This document shows positions 19,810 to 28,951 of a DNA stretch of 64,000 nucleotides, piece after piece. The notes below the pieces were generated by a model. The model was not told where the DNA came from, made no database searches, and worked only from the letters and a program-made list of their open reading frames with translations. The DNA is from an uncultured Clostridia bacterium (GTDB taxonomy: Bacteria; Bacillota; Clostridia; Christensenellales; Borkfalkiaceae). A program made the position numbers and the translations under genes. The stretch spans positions 1 to 64,000 of the forward strand of contig CALVLV010000006.1 of the NCBI GenBank assembly GCA_944341075.1. Reading direction: 5' to 3'. The stretch's first letter is position 1. The number at the start of each line of letters is the position of its first letter.

Positions 19810-20667
19810 TCAGGCGGCAGCCCTTGCCTTTTTGGCCCTTTTGGCCTTGGGCTTTTTGATATGCGGCTCGGTCACCTCGCCGAAGTATGTTGCGGTGAGC
19901 ACGACGAGGACGTACGTCTGAATGAGCGCGTGCAGCAATGTGAACAGCACGCCGACGATTACGGGCAGCACTATGCTGAGCGAAACGGTATAGTAGACGA
20001 GCTCGGTGACGAGCAGGCCCGAGAGCAGCGCGCCGAACAGACGGAAGCTCATGGAAATGGGCAGCGAAAACTCCTTGAGGGCAAGGCCCAGGCCGCGGGC
20101 GCCGCTCTTTATTACGCCGCCGAAGAATATTACAAGGTAACTCATGCAGCCCATGGCGATGGCGCCGTTGATATCCGAAAGCGGCGCGGGCAGCGACACG
20201 GGGTATCCGTTTGTGGAGCTTATCTGTATGCCCGCAAGCTCGAACAGCGTGCCAACGCAGATATAGCAGCCCGCGGCAAAGATATAGCAACCCAAAAAGC
20301 CGTTTGAATGGGGGCTGTTGCTGCGGGCCATGTCGTCGAAGAAACCCACGAGCTTTTCTATGAGCAGCTGGAACTTGCCGGGCACCTCTTTAAAGCGGGG
20401 CAGGGCGAACACGCGCACGCATACCGCAAATATTAGCAGTATGGCGGTGACTATCATGGCAGAAATCGCCGCGGGGTGCACCTCCCAGCCGAAGAGGCTT
20501 ATCCTCTTTTCTTCGTGCATAACGGCATCGGTAAGCTCCTCCGAAACGCTGCCCGAGCGCGCGCCCTGGCCTATGAGCAGCGCCGCCACGAGTATGGCGA
20601 TGAGAAGCACGCCTATCACCCCGAGCACTATATATTTTTTACTGAGCGATCTTTTTACAGTTTTCAT
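19810..20667 (-). CDS. atpB: ATP synthase a subunit
   Basis: 285 residues with at least five membrane helices. The conserved Arg of the proton channel is in SFRLFGALLSG, although the usual Asn after FG is Ala here. Helix 5 with its ending LIQTYVLVVLTATYFGE is intact. Subunit a forms the two half channels beside the c ring. First gene of the operon atpB-E-F-A-G-D-C; no atpI is present. After the helices comes a short Lys/Ala-rich tail (PHIKKPKAKRAKKARAAA). GGTGAAAG lies before the ATG. Confidence 0.95.
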   Translation of the reverse strand: MKTVKRSLSKKYIVLGVIGVLLIAILVAALLIGQGARSGSVSEELTDAVMHEEKRISLFGWEVHPAAISAMIVTAILLIFAVCVRVFALPRFKEVPGKFQLLIEKLVGFFDDMARSNSPHSNGFLGCYIFAAGCYICVGTLFELAGIQISSTNGYPVSLPAPLSDINGAIAMGCMSYLVIFFGGVIKSGARGLGLALKEFSLPISMSFRLFGALLSGLLVTELVYYTVSLSIVLPVIVGVLFTLLHALIQTYVLVVLTATYFGEVTEPHIKKPKAKRAKKARAAA

Positions 20668-21249
20668 ACTTTCACCATATACATGCGGTTTTTGGCCGCA
20701 TCAATACGTATTTGTACCTTTTGCGCCGCGCGGAACAATTGCCGAAACAGGCGGAGCTACAGGCACGCGCGCGCAGACAAAAAAATAAACGCCGCAACTG
20801 CAGCTGCTGCCAGCAGAACGGCGTTTTTGCAAACGGCACAAAAAGCACCGCAACCGCACCCGCACGCAAAGCGCATTGCAGGAACAGAACGCCGCACTCA
20901 TCACCGCCGCCCGCGGAAAGACCCGCGGCCCGGAACATTATTTCCCCCAAAATTCTACCAGATACGCAACAAATATAGCAAAACTATTGCAAAAAATGCA
21001 CCCGTTCAAGGCATATCCGATATATTTTTCACGGTTATTTTACGCCAAAGTGCGGCAACTGTCAAACATTAGCGGTATCAAGAACCTTAATTATTTTTTA
21101 TACCCGTATGCAAAATTTATACTATATAGCCTAAACGCAGCTTATAGCAGGGCGCCTTTTGCGCCCGTTTGCGCCGCAAAAATCCCATAAACATGCAAAA
21201 GGGGCCGCGCCGCAGTAAAAGCGGGCGCAGCCCCTTCAGGAGTATAAAG
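20668..21249. other. Intergenic region upstream of the atp operon
   Basis: Contains a small ATGCGG/CCGCAT hairpin just upstream of atpB (about 20682-20702), a larger ACGCCG/CGGCGT hairpin with T and A runs (about 20787-20827), and a likely operon promoter at 20952-20981. A GGGGC...GCCCC hairpin at about 21197-21237 probably ends the XRE gene transcript. No gene seen. Confidence 0.5.
20952..20981 (-). promoter_or_regulatory. Possible promoter of the atp operon
   Basis: TTGCTA and TAGAAT on the minus strand, 18 bp apart, giving a leader of about 280 nt before atpB. The boxes are imperfect, so this is tentative. Confidence 0.45.
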
Positions 21250-21744
21250 TCATGCAAACAGCTGCACAAACGTTGCGATAAGCACGGCGACGACTATGGC
21301 AAGCACTACTATGCGGCTTACAATGTAGCGGGTAAATTGGGCGCGCGTGCAGCCGCTGAGCGAGGGTTTTGACAGAAAGGCGAACGCCACATAGCCCGCG
21401 ACGCCCGCCGCAGAGGGTATGGCAAACCACGGGATATGCGAGAACCCCGCCGCGGCGGCGAACGCCGCAGCAAGCACAAGGCAGCCCACGGCGCACCAAT
21501 AGAATATTTTAGAGCGATTTTGTCGCCGCGCCCTGGCCGCGGCGACGTCTTCATCGGAGACGAGCTCGTCAAGGCTGACGCCGTACACCTTTGAAAGCAG
21601 CTTTAGGCTGTCTATGGCGGGGTAGCCCTTGCCGTTTTCCCACTTGGATACGGCTGTGCGGGTGACATACACCTTTTCGGCCAGCTCCTGCTGGGTCATG
21701 CCGCTCTTTTTGCGCAGGGCGACAAGTTTTTGCGAAAGTTCCAT
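21250..21744 (-). CDS. XRE-family regulator with membrane tail
   Basis: 164 residues. An N-terminal helix-turn-helix of the XRE/Cro type (about residues 5-60; LVALRKKSGMTQQELAEKVYVTRTAVSKWENGKGYP) is followed by a short basic linker and three or four membrane helices (about 80-160). This layout is common in Firmicutes; such proteins are thought to be membrane-tethered regulators, with unknown signals. It is alone, facing a long AT-rich upstream stretch. AAGGGA precedes the ATG. Confidence 0.85.
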   Translation of the reverse strand: MELSQKLVALRKKSGMTQQELAEKVYVTRTAVSKWENGKGYPAIDSLKLLSKVYGVSLDELVSDEDVAAARARRQNRSKIFYWCAVGCLVLAAAFAAAAGFSHIPWFAIPSAAGVAGYVAFAFLSKPSLSGCTRAQFTRYIVSRIVVLAIVVAVLIATFVQLFA

Positions 21745-22069
21745 AAATATTTTCCCTTATTATTTTTTACGGAAATTTTATTTTAAATTTACGCAAAAAA
21801 ATAAATAATTTTTTTATTATTTTCAAGCATTTTTCCGTGCCGTAAAAAGCGCGCTTTGCGGCCGCCGCAGAAACGTTAAGCCACGCATAAGGCCACCCGT
21901 TAAGGCCGCCGCGCGGCGGGCCGTATATATGCTTAAAAATTTATTACGGGAATATTATATCACTTTTTTTCGTTTTATACAGCGTTTTTTACACATTTGC
22001 CGCGACACTGTTGCTCACCCCCGCATTTTTGCGCACGACGCGCGCTTTTGCCGCACGGCACGCGCTTTT
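21745..22069. other. AT-rich gap between XRE gene and rtcB
   Basis: About 320 bp, with A/T tracts near 21760-21830 and 21935-21980 and GC-rich imperfect inverted sequences between. No gene, tRNA or convincing promoter recognised. Confidence 0.4.
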
Positions 22070-23266
22070 TCAGCCCGCCTTGAAGTTATATACAGGCTCT
22101 ATTCTGCGCACGCCGCGCGCAGTGGGCGAAATGTTGGAGATTATGTCTTCGGGGCGCTTGTATGCCATGGGGCTTTCGTCGAGCGTGGCCTCGCCTACCG
22201 AGGTGGTGAACACGCCGCGCATCTGACGGCGGTACTCCTCCAGCGACAGCGTGCGCGCCGCGTTGCCGCGGCTTAAAAGTCTGCCCGCGCCGTGAGGGGC
22301 GGAAAAGTTCCAGTCCTCGTTGCCCAGCCCCTCGCATATAAGCGAACCGAAGCGCATGTTTATGGGAATGAGCAGCCGTTCGCCCGTGCGGGCGGACACC
22401 GCGCCCTTGCGCAGGATCATGGCGTCGGTATCTATATAATTGTGCACGGTGGTGAAGCCATCCGCCTCCTCAAGCCCCATGCCGCGCAATATGTCGTCCA
22501 CTATCGCGAGCCTGTTGATCGCGGCATATTCCTGCACCAAACGCATGTCGTGCAGGTAGTCGGCAAAGAGTTCTCCCTCTGCCCAGGCGCTGTCTGCGGG
22601 CACGGGCGCCTCGGCAGACCCGAGCGCGGCGAGCGCGGAAGATATCTCCCTCTGCCGGCCTTCGGCCTTTAAGCGGGCGATGAGCTCGTTCCGCTGCGAG
22701 GCCGAGTTGCCGCACAGCCTGCGGTATGCCTCCGCCTGGTAATAGCCCGCCACCTCCACGCCGAGGTGACGGCTGCCGGAGTGCACAACAAGGTACAGGC
22801 GGCCGTCTTCATCGCGGTCTACCTCTATAAAGTGGTTGCCGCCGCCCAGCGTGCCCACGCTTAAAAGGGCGGTTTGCACGTTGATATGGCTTAAACACCG
22901 CAGCCCTTCAAGGTCTGCGCGCGCGGCATAGGCATGCGGAATGCTGCGGCGGGCGGTGCCCGAAGGTATGTTTGCGCGTATAAAGCAGTCCAGCGCGGAA
23001 AAATTTATACTGCGCGCAGAGAGCTGTGAAAGCTGCATGCCGCAGCCTATATCTACGCCGACCATGTTGGGCACGGCGCGGTCGGTTATAGTCATGGTGG
23101 TGCCCACGGTGCACCCCTTGCCCGCGTGCACGTCGGGCATTATGCGTATGCGGGACGAGGCAAACACGGGGCTGTTGCACATATCCAGCACCTGCTGCAT
23201 GGCAGCCGGCTCTATCACGTCGGTAAATATTTTGGCGGTATTGTAAGCGCCCTCCGCTATCTGCAT
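22070..23266 (-). CDS. rtcB: RtcB RNA ligase
   Basis: 398 residues. RtcB joins 2',3'-cyclic phosphate (3'-phosphate) and 5'-OH RNA ends using GTP and Mn. The metal-binding Cys is in VGVDIGCGM, preceded by MPDVHAGKGCTVGTT; the GGGNHFIE motif and the C-terminal SPHGAGR-like segment (SAPHGAGRLLSRG) with the guanylated His are present. It matches the shorter bacterial RtcB group. No archease or RtcR gene lies beside it, so its cellular role here, RNA repair or tRNA/rRNA salvage, is open. GGAGA precedes the ATG. Confidence 0.93.
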   Translation of the reverse strand: MQIAEGAYNTAKIFTDVIEPAAMQQVLDMCNSPVFASSRIRIMPDVHAGKGCTVGTTMTITDRAVPNMVGVDIGCGMQLSQLSARSINFSALDCFIRANIPSGTARRSIPHAYAARADLEGLRCLSHINVQTALLSVGTLGGGNHFIEVDRDEDGRLYLVVHSGSRHLGVEVAGYYQAEAYRRLCGNSASQRNELIARLKAEGRQREISSALAALGSAEAPVPADSAWAEGELFADYLHDMRLVQEYAAINRLAIVDDILRGMGLEEADGFTTVHNYIDTDAMILRKGAVSARTGERLLIPINMRFGSLICEGLGNEDWNFSAPHGAGRLLSRGNAARTLSLEEYRRQMRGVFTTSVGEATLDESPMAYKRPEDIISNISPTARGVRRIEPVYNFKAG

Positions 23267-23664
23267 TTTTTTCTCCGTTTAATTGATATTTTTATTATTT
23301 TTTAATTGATAAAATTAAATAAATTTTGGGTGAATAATTTAAAAAAAAATATGTGCGGCGTATAACCCCGCGGGGGAGGCCCGCCCGAACCTTACCGCAC
23401 GCAGCGCGGTGCGCTGCAAGGTTTTCGGCGGCGGAACTATATAAAAACGATCGCATGATCTCTCTGCGCTGACTTTAAACTATATTGCAAAACATACGCG
23501 TGGAAAATCTGTAACCCTGACGATAATACCTGACATTGACAGCTTTTAAATACTATTTGCCGTATTACAGCCTGTTATCCCGGGGACGATGCCCCGGGGC
23601 TGTCCGCCGCACGGGAAATTAATTTATTCGGTTTTTATAGGGGTGCCTGTGCCCGCGCGGGCGC
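23267..23664. other. Intergenic region between rtcB and the DIP1984-family gene
   Basis: Starts with an AT-rich stretch that may hold the rtcB promoter. At about 23391-23432 an imperfect hairpin pairs AACCTT with AAGGTT around GCAGCGC/GCGCTGC. No gene seen. Confidence 0.4.
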
Positions 23665-24147
23665 CTACACCTCTATATAGGTGTTTAGGTTGGCCCTGTC
23701 TATGGCAAGCTGCAGGCGGTATATGCGTGAATTTATCTTCTCCGCGTCCTTTGCGGCCTGTTCGGGGTCGTAGTTGCACTCGGTATACTCCAGCACGCCC
23801 GTCTGCGTTATGCGCCGCACAAGTTTTTCGCGCGAGGCAAGCATGTTGAGCCGCTCGGCACGGGCGTTGAGCTGCGCGACGAGCACAAGCGCCTCGCCTA
23901 TGGTGCACCCCTCCTCCGCCTCTGCCGTGCAGTTTGCCCGCGAAATGGCGGTGCGTATGGCGCGCACCTCGTCGTCTATCTTTGATACGGCTGCACGCGT
24001 GGCGGCATAGTCGTAGTCTGCGGCCGCGGGCGTTTCGCCCTCGCGGTAGCTCACGCACATTCTGCGCGTCTCGTTGAACAGCAAGGCCTCTTTGCGCTTT
24101 TCCAGCTCCTTTATGCGCTTCATTCCTTCGCTCAGGCACATCTTCAT
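23665..24147 (-). CDS. DIP1984-family coiled-coil protein
   Basis: 160 residues, all helical. The start was placed at an ATG with AGGAGG seven bases upstream, 11 codons inside the longest frame. The order of blocks (an N-terminal KRIKELEKRKEAL helix; the central RAISRANCTAEAEEGCTIGEALV; the C-terminal AEKINSRIYRLQLAIDRANLNT) matches the DIP1984/septicolysin-like family, small proteins of unknown function widespread in Firmicutes and Actinobacteria. Nothing in the context says more: it is monocistronic and convergent neighbours are absent. Confidence 0.7.
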   Translation of the reverse strand: MKMCLSEGMKRIKELEKRKEALLFNETRRMCVSYREGETPAAADYDYAATRAAVSKIDDEVRAIRTAISRANCTAEAEEGCTIGEALVLVAQLNARAERLNMLASREKLVRRITQTGVLEYTECNYDPEQAAKDAEKINSRIYRLQLAIDRANLNTYIEV

Positions 24148-24182
24148 AATTTTTTCCTCCTTCGGCTTTGTTTTACACATAT

Positions 24183-24211
24183 ATTATACCGCCTGCAAAT
24201 GATTAAAGTAA
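24183..24211 (-). promoter_or_regulatory. Promoter of the DIP1984-family gene
   Basis: TATAAT on the minus strand with a weak -35 (TTACTT) 17 bp away, 36 bp upstream of the chosen start codon. Confidence 0.5.
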
Positions 24212-24314
24212 ATACGCAGTTCAAATAATTTTTACACCCCCTGATTTTTTGATATTTAGCGGTATTTTTGCGTATTTGCGCCGCATTATCGTTAAAAAAT
24301 ATATACTTTAACTA

Positions 24315-24343
24315 TTGTATTTGCCCCCTTTTTATGGTATACT
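24315..24343 (+). promoter_or_regulatory. Promoter of the WYL gene
   Basis: TTGTAT and TATACT with a 17-bp spacer, about 90 bp upstream of the GTG start. Confidence 0.65.
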
Positions 24344-24434
24344 GTAAGAAAATAAAACTATACGGGCAAAAAGCGCCGCCGCACGAAAAAGAGGCGCCCC
24401 GAGGAAGGGAACGCCCGCACGGAAGGTATAAACT

Positions 24435-25445
24435 GTGGATAAAATAAAAATTTACGTAACTGCGCGCATAGCCGACATACTTTTAAAGGACGCCGAAGGC
24501 TTCGAGTTCTTCAAAGCAGACGGGCGCACTGTGAACAAGAACGCGCTGCTTACCGCCCTGATAATAAACTATCACGCCGAATTTGCCGCGCGGCAGGCAG
24601 AGATAGCCGACTTTGTAAAGCGGAGGCTTGCGGGCGCAGGGCTGGGCGAGGGCAGGCTTGCGGGCGTATGCGCCGACATATGCGGCATGTTGAACGAGCG
24701 CTCGGCGGCACCTGCGGGCGAAAAGTTTGACAGGCTTATATCGCTGAAGCCGACAAAACTTTCTGACTCGGTGATAGAGTACATAGAAAAGTACGAGCTG
24801 GGAGGGCGCACCCTTTCGGAATACTTCCGCAGCATGCTGGCGGGCTACTGCGCGCTGCCGCAGGACATGCGGGAGAAAATAATCTTCCGCGAACAGTACG
24901 AAACGATAATGCAGGCCATTGCAAGGCGGCGCAAGGTATTTTTGGTGCGCAACCCGCGCGGAAACGCCCCTGCAAAGAACAGGCGGAGCGAAATTTCGCC
25001 GTACGCGGTGAGCCGTTCGAAGGAGGAACTGCACCTGTACGTTACGGGAGTGCACGAAGGCAACTGCGTGCCGATAAGGCTTTCGCGCATTGCAAGCGCA
25101 AAGATGCTGCCCGAAGAGGCTGCCTTTACGCAGGAGCAGACGGCAACGCTGGAAAAGATGATAAAATACGGCCCCCAGTTTGCATACAGGCCGGGCGAGG
25201 GCGTTGTGGCGGTACAGCTTTCACCAAAAGGAGAAGAGCTGTTCCGCAAGCTGTATGTGCACCGCCCCGTGCCGCTGGAGACGGACGGAAATATACTTAA
25301 GTTTGACTGTTCGCACATGCAGATAGTGCAGTATTTCGAGCGGTTCGGCGCCGCGGCGAAGGTGCTCTACCCCGAAAGCCTTACCGAGGAGCTTTACCGC
25401 TTCCACCGCCGCGCGGCAAAGGCGTACCACCCCGACCTGCGCTGA
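24435..25445 (+). CDS. WYL-domain protein
   Basis: 336 residues, GTG start preceded by GGAAGG. The N-terminal part (about residues 1-60; KIKIYVTARIADILLKDAEGFEF) resembles the ribbon-helix-helix-like N-terminus of clostridial WYL proteins, a helical middle follows, and the C-terminal half (about 185-330) fits the WYL fold, with the basic PYAVSRSKEELHLYV and EGNCVPIRLSRI segments. WYL domains bind ligands, often nucleic acids or nucleotides, and control transcription. The literal WYL triplet is not present. No partner gene or defence system is adjacent, so its target is unknown. Confidence 0.65.
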   Translation: MDKIKIYVTARIADILLKDAEGFEFFKADGRTVNKNALLTALIINYHAEFAARQAEIADFVKRRLAGAGLGEGRLAGVCADICGMLNERSAAPAGEKFDRLISLKPTKLSDSVIEYIEKYELGGRTLSEYFRSMLAGYCALPQDMREKIIFREQYETIMQAIARRRKVFLVRNPRGNAPAKNRRSEISPYAVSRSKEELHLYVTGVHEGNCVPIRLSRIASAKMLPEEAAFTQEQTATLEKMIKYGPQFAYRPGEGVVAVQLSPKGEELFRKLYVHRPVPLETDGNILKFDCSHMQIVQYFERFGAAAKVLYPESLTEELYRFHRRAAKAYHPDLR

Positions 25446-25475
25446 GTTTATTATTTAAATATGGAGGGATATATA

Positions 25476-25507
25476 AAAAGGTCGGCTGTTGCCCGCCGAC
25501 CTTTTTG
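25476..25507 (+). terminator. Terminator of the WYL gene
   Basis: AAAAAGGTCGGC and GCCGACCTTTTT form a perfect hairpin with A and T tracts; it can serve both the WYL gene and the convergent HNH gene. Confidence 0.8.
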
Positions 25508-25537
25508 GAAATTCTTTAAGATACCGTTAAAATTCAT

Positions 25538-26473
25538 TTAATTTCTTTTTTTCAGATTGCCTGCCAGATTAGTGAATATATAATTGTATTCGTAAACATC
25601 ATAGCCCAGCTTATCACGGCCAACAGGAGAAACATTTTTTAACCTATCTGCCGCATCTGTATTAATTTTTACCAATTCATTTATGAAGAACGAATATCTC
25701 TTCTCGTAACCTTCAAACGAATTGTCTTCTATTAGGCATTGGATTTTATCATCCAAACTATGTACACCATAATATATCTGATAACCACCAATTACCACTG
25801 TAGGCTCAAAATATTCACTTAAGTAAGTATTTGCAAGAACGCACTTATCTAGCAACCCGGCTATATCTGCTTTTTCCGGCATATTATAATCTGAAATTTG
25901 TATAACAACGTCATTTTCCGATATAAAAGAACCATCACCGCCACGTGAGTACGAAATAGATTTACCACGGAATATTTCCGATATAAAATCGAGGACGGCT
26001 GTCGTTTTAATGTCATTTATACGAATAATAACTTTACCGACAAAAAGCTGCTTATTCTGAATACCTTTAAGCTCTTTAAAAAATCTTACTCCTGCAGCAG
26101 AATCATAAAAATCAATAAAATCATTCTGCTCAGCATTGCCACTTTGCTCGTTATTTTTTATTTCATAATGATTCTGAACTTTAATAATTTCAAATTTTTC
26201 CCCATTCGCTGAAAAACAAGGAAACTTATCGGCCTTTTCGTCGTTCGTTTTGATATGACAGCATATTAAGTTGCTTTCTGTTGTTTTTCCGCCTCTGCTT
26301 TGCGGCAAAATATGGTCTATATTCCAGCCATACTTACTATTCCTGTCGTCATAGGCAGCTTTAGCAATTTCTCTTCCGGAAAAATCAACAGCTTTTTCGT
26401 TTTTGCCAAACGCTTTGTTCCAAAGACGCATAGCTGTTTCGCGGTTGATAACCATTATTGTATTTGTTTGCAT
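25538..26473 (-). CDS. HNH endonuclease-domain protein, AT-rich
   Basis: 311 residues from MQTNTIMVINRETAMRLWNKAF, with AGGAGG ten bases upstream; an in-frame ATG further upstream lacks such a site. The HNH motif is clear: YGWNIDHILPQSRGGKTTESNLICCHIKTNDEKADKF (about residues 44-80, quoted here only in outline: DHILP, then NLICCH, then NDEKADK). The C-terminal 200 residues are unrecognised. The gene is far more AT-rich than its neighbours, suggesting recent transfer. It has its own strong promoter and an unusually long leader. HNH proteins of this type may cut DNA in defence or mobile-element contexts; no partner gene is visible. Confidence 0.75.
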   Translation of the reverse strand: MQTNTIMVINRETAMRLWNKAFGKNEKAVDFSGREIAKAAYDDRNSKYGWNIDHILPQSRGGKTTESNLICCHIKTNDEKADKFPCFSANGEKFEIIKVQNHYEIKNNEQSGNAEQNDFIDFYDSAAGVRFFKELKGIQNKQLFVGKVIIRINDIKTTAVLDFISEIFRGKSISYSRGGDGSFISENDVVIQISDYNMPEKADIAGLLDKCVLANTYLSEYFEPTVVIGGYQIYYGVHSLDDKIQCLIEDNSFEGYEKRYSFFINELVKINTDAADRLKNVSPVGRDKLGYDVYEYNYIFTNLAGNLKKRN

Positions 26474-26671
26474 AGATATAAATCCTCCTTGAATAATAGA
26501 AAATTTATATCTTAAAGAACCTCCTTTGCAGTTCATTACAAATACATTGACCAACCATTAGGGCAACCTAATTGCTGTAAACCTCTAAGGGTAATCCTCA
26601 TAACAGCGTTCCAGAAGATTAGTTGACCTGCTTTCTATGAAAGCTTTTAGATTTGTTGCAACTGCATTTTT

Positions 26672-26700
26672 ATTATATAAATCTTTTTATTAAATGTCAA
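26672..26700 (-). promoter_or_regulatory. Promoter of the HNH gene
   Basis: Perfect TTGACA and TATAAT on the minus strand, 17 bp apart. The predicted start near 26665 gives a leader of about 190 nt, long for a single gene. Confidence 0.8.
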
Positions 26701-27172
26701 TAAAGATTAAATAGTTTTACTGTAACACGTTATTTCTTCCCCTCCTCCGCAGGCAACCAAAAAGAAATCCGCCCGCCTTGCGGGCTCTTTCCTCATTGCA
26801 GGCTCCCTTGTGTAAAGGGAGCTGGCTGAACCGCGAGGTTCAGGCTGAGAGATTGCTTTATAAATAATTGTGTCGCTCCACCTTACTTTGCGCATAGCGC
26901 AAATCATAACTTGCGCCGCAAGGCGCAATCATCACTAATCACGTTTCCGCATGGAAGCTCATAACTTCCTACAACAACAATCCCCCCTTAATCCCCCCCT
27001 TTACACAAGGGGGGCACGGTGTGGGGTACCCCCCATTCAAAAGAGAACACGGTGTGGGTATCCTCTTTATACAAGGAGGACTTGTCCGCTGATTGCCCAT
27101 ATAACCTTTTTACTCATCAGCAAAAGCCTACTACTGAACCTTCGGATAGTCCGGGGGTTTCTTTATACAAAC

Positions 27173-27199
27173 AAAAAAAGCCCCCGATAAAAGGGGGCT
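27173..27199 (-). terminator. Terminator of tRNA-Arg
   Basis: AGCCCCC and GGGGGCT form a hairpin followed by seven T's on the minus strand, two bases after the tRNA CCA end. Confidence 0.85.
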
Positions 27200-27200
27200 G

Positions 27201-27276
27201 TGGTGCATCCGTCGGGGCTCGAACCCGAACCGAAGGCGTCGGAGGCCTTTATGGTATCCAATTCCACCACGGGTGC
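27201..27276 (-). tRNA. tRNA-Arg (anticodon CCG)
   Basis: 76 nt with encoded CCA. The anticodon stem AAGGC/GCCTT encloses loop CTCCGAC, anticodon CCG, reading CGG arginine codons. D arm GTGG/CCAT, four-base variable loop and T arm TCGGG-TTCGAGC-CCCGA are all regular. The acceptor stem GCACCCG/CGGATGC has one mismatch, C4 opposite A69; all other pairs hold. A terminator follows directly. Confidence 0.92.
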
Positions 27277-27422
27277 ATGATATTTGCGTAATAATTATTT
27301 CCGCAAGGCACAAAAATAATTTTACTTGTTTATAAAATGAAAACATGGAAAGGGCACATTTGCGTTGATTTCGGTTACAGGAAAAACCTAAAACGCCGCA
27401 GAGTATGCTTGAAATAAACAGC

Positions 27423-27608
27423 TCAGCCGATGTATACAAAGGCGTTTTTGCACGCATCGTAGGCGTAGCCCATGGCCGCCAGCCTGCGGCAAAGTTCGTC
27501 GCAGTCCCAGTCGTTTTGGGCGCACAGCTCCTCGGGGGAGCACACGCCGTCGCGCAGCTTCATATTGACGACAGAGAGCAATATGGCTCCGTCTTCGGGC
27601 ATATACAC
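27423..27608 (-). CDS. DUF4250 domain protein
   Basis: 61 residues. The start was placed at a GTG with GGGAGG eight or nine bases upstream; an ATG two codons later is the alternative. The pattern MPEDGAILLSVVNMKLRD...ELCAQNDWDCDELCRRLAAMGYAYD matches DUF4250, very small helical proteins typical of Clostridia with unknown function. It stands alone, divergent from mnmA. Confidence 0.75.
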   Translation of the reverse strand: MYMPEDGAILLSVVNMKLRDGVCSPEELCAQNDWDCDELCRRLAAMGYAYDACKNAFVYIG

Positions 27609-27687
27609 GAAAAAGCACCTCCCGTCGCCACAAGCTTTTTAACGTGCGGCTTTACGGTAAAACATTATACCACACCTTATTTATATT

Positions 27688-27715
27688 TTGCAATCAGTTT
27701 TGTTTATGTTATAAT
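27688..27715 (+). promoter_or_regulatory. Promoter of mnmA
   Basis: TTGCAA and TATAAT with a 16-bp spacer. A GCGGCGGCGCCG/CGGCGCCGCCGC hairpin lies in the leader at about 27732-27762, close to the ribosome-binding site. Confidence 0.6.
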
Positions 27716-27791
27716 TTTGGTAACATGAACTGCGGCGGCGCCGCTTTACACGGCGCCGCCGCGGCTCAACAGAAAAAAAACGGAGAACAAA

Positions 27792-28871
27792 ATGAGCAAA
27801 AAGACGGCCGTGGTGGGCCTGAGCGGCGGAGTGGACAGCTCGGTGGCCGCACTGCTTTTGAAGGAGCAGGGCTACAACGTGATAGGGCTTTTTATGCTGA
27901 ACTGGGAGGAGCAGGGCGAAAACGGCGCCTGCACCGCCGAGGAGGACTTTGCCGACGTGCGCCGCGTGTGCGCCACGCTGGACATACCCTATTACAGCGT
28001 GAACTTTGCAAAGGAGTATTACGACAGGGTGTTTGCCTACTTTTTGAAGGAGTATGCCGCGGGCAGAACGCCCAACCCCGACGTTTTGTGCAACCGCGAG
28101 ATAAAATTCGGCCCCTTCCGCGAATATGCCGAGGGGATGGGCGCCGACGTGATAGCCACGGGGCACTACTGCGGGATATCGCACGAGAGCGGGCGCAACC
28201 GCCTTTTAAAGGCCAGAGACGCGGGCAAAGACCAGACATACTTTTTGAACCAGGTGCGCGAGAAGCAGCTTGACAGGGTGATTTTTCCCCTGCAGGGGCT
28301 GACAAAACCCGAAGTGCGCAAAATTGCAGAGCAAAACGGGCTGGCAGTGGCCAAAAAGCGTGACAGCACGGGCATATGCTTTATAGGCGAGCGCAACTTC
28401 AGGAATTTTTTAAAGACCTATCTGCCCGCGCAGCCCGGCGAGATACGCACGCTTGAAGGCGAAAAGGTGGGCATGCACGAGGGGCTGATGTACTACACCC
28501 TGGGCCAGCGCAAGGGGCTGGGCCTTGGCGGCATGCACGGCGAAGAGGGACGCTGGTTTGTGGTGAAAAAGGACGTTGCAGACAACATATTATATGTTTC
28601 GCACGGGGACGAAGGGCCGCTGTATTCGCGCGCGTGCACGGCAAGGGAGCTGAACTTTATAGGCTTTGAACCGCCCGCGGGCGAGTTTGAGTGCACCGCC
28701 AAGTTCCGCTACCGCCAGCCCGAGCAAAAGGTGCGCGTAAAAGTTGAGGGCGACGAAATGCACATAACCTTTGCCGAAAGGCAGCGCGCCGTTACCGAGG
28801 GACAGTACGCCGTTATATACCTTGGAGAGCAGTGCATAGGCGGCGGCGTGATAACAGAAGCAGAAAAGTAA
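27792..28871 (+). CDS. mnmA: tRNA-specific 2-thiouridylase
   Basis: 359 residues. MnmA makes the 2-thio group of wobble uridine 34 in tRNAs for Lys, Glu and Gln. The PP-loop SGGVDSS is at residues 11-17, the catalytic Cys pair is at C100 (NPDVLCNREIKF) and C196 (STGICFIGER), and the C-terminal beta domains are complete. CGGAGA precedes the ATG. The partner cysteine desulfurase and TusA-type genes are not in this window. Confidence 0.96.
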   Translation: MSKKTAVVGLSGGVDSSVAALLLKEQGYNVIGLFMLNWEEQGENGACTAEEDFADVRRVCATLDIPYYSVNFAKEYYDRVFAYFLKEYAAGRTPNPDVLCNREIKFGPFREYAEGMGADVIATGHYCGISHESGRNRLLKARDAGKDQTYFLNQVREKQLDRVIFPLQGLTKPEVRKIAEQNGLAVAKKRDSTGICFIGERNFRNFLKTYLPAQPGEIRTLEGEKVGMHEGLMYYTLGQRKGLGLGGMHGEEGRWFVVKKDVADNILYVSHGDEGPLYSRACTARELNFIGFEPPAGEFECTAKFRYRQPEQKVRVKVEGDEMHITFAERQRAVTEGQYAVIYLGEQCIGGGVITEAEK

Positions 28872-28951
28872 AGCGGTGCGGTAAGCAAAGAAATCAACGG
28901 GCGCCGCGCGGATGGCGCAGGTGCCTGAAAATACAATAAGAGGTGGGAAAT

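Larger units (their letters stand above)
26474..27200. other. HNH leader, repeats and tRNA terminator
   Basis: The first 190 bp form the HNH leader. Then come a GCTCCC...GGGAGCTGGC hairpin repeat with a TGAAC/GTTCA hairpin (about 26799-26865), several CCCCCTTTACACAAGGGGGG-like sequences (about 26985-27090), and the tRNA terminator. No gene recognised. Confidence 0.55.

Noticed and set aside
26900..27200. Open frames in the CCCCC/GGGGG repeat zone
   Set aside because: They consist of repeat DNA and run into the tRNA terminator; no coding signal.
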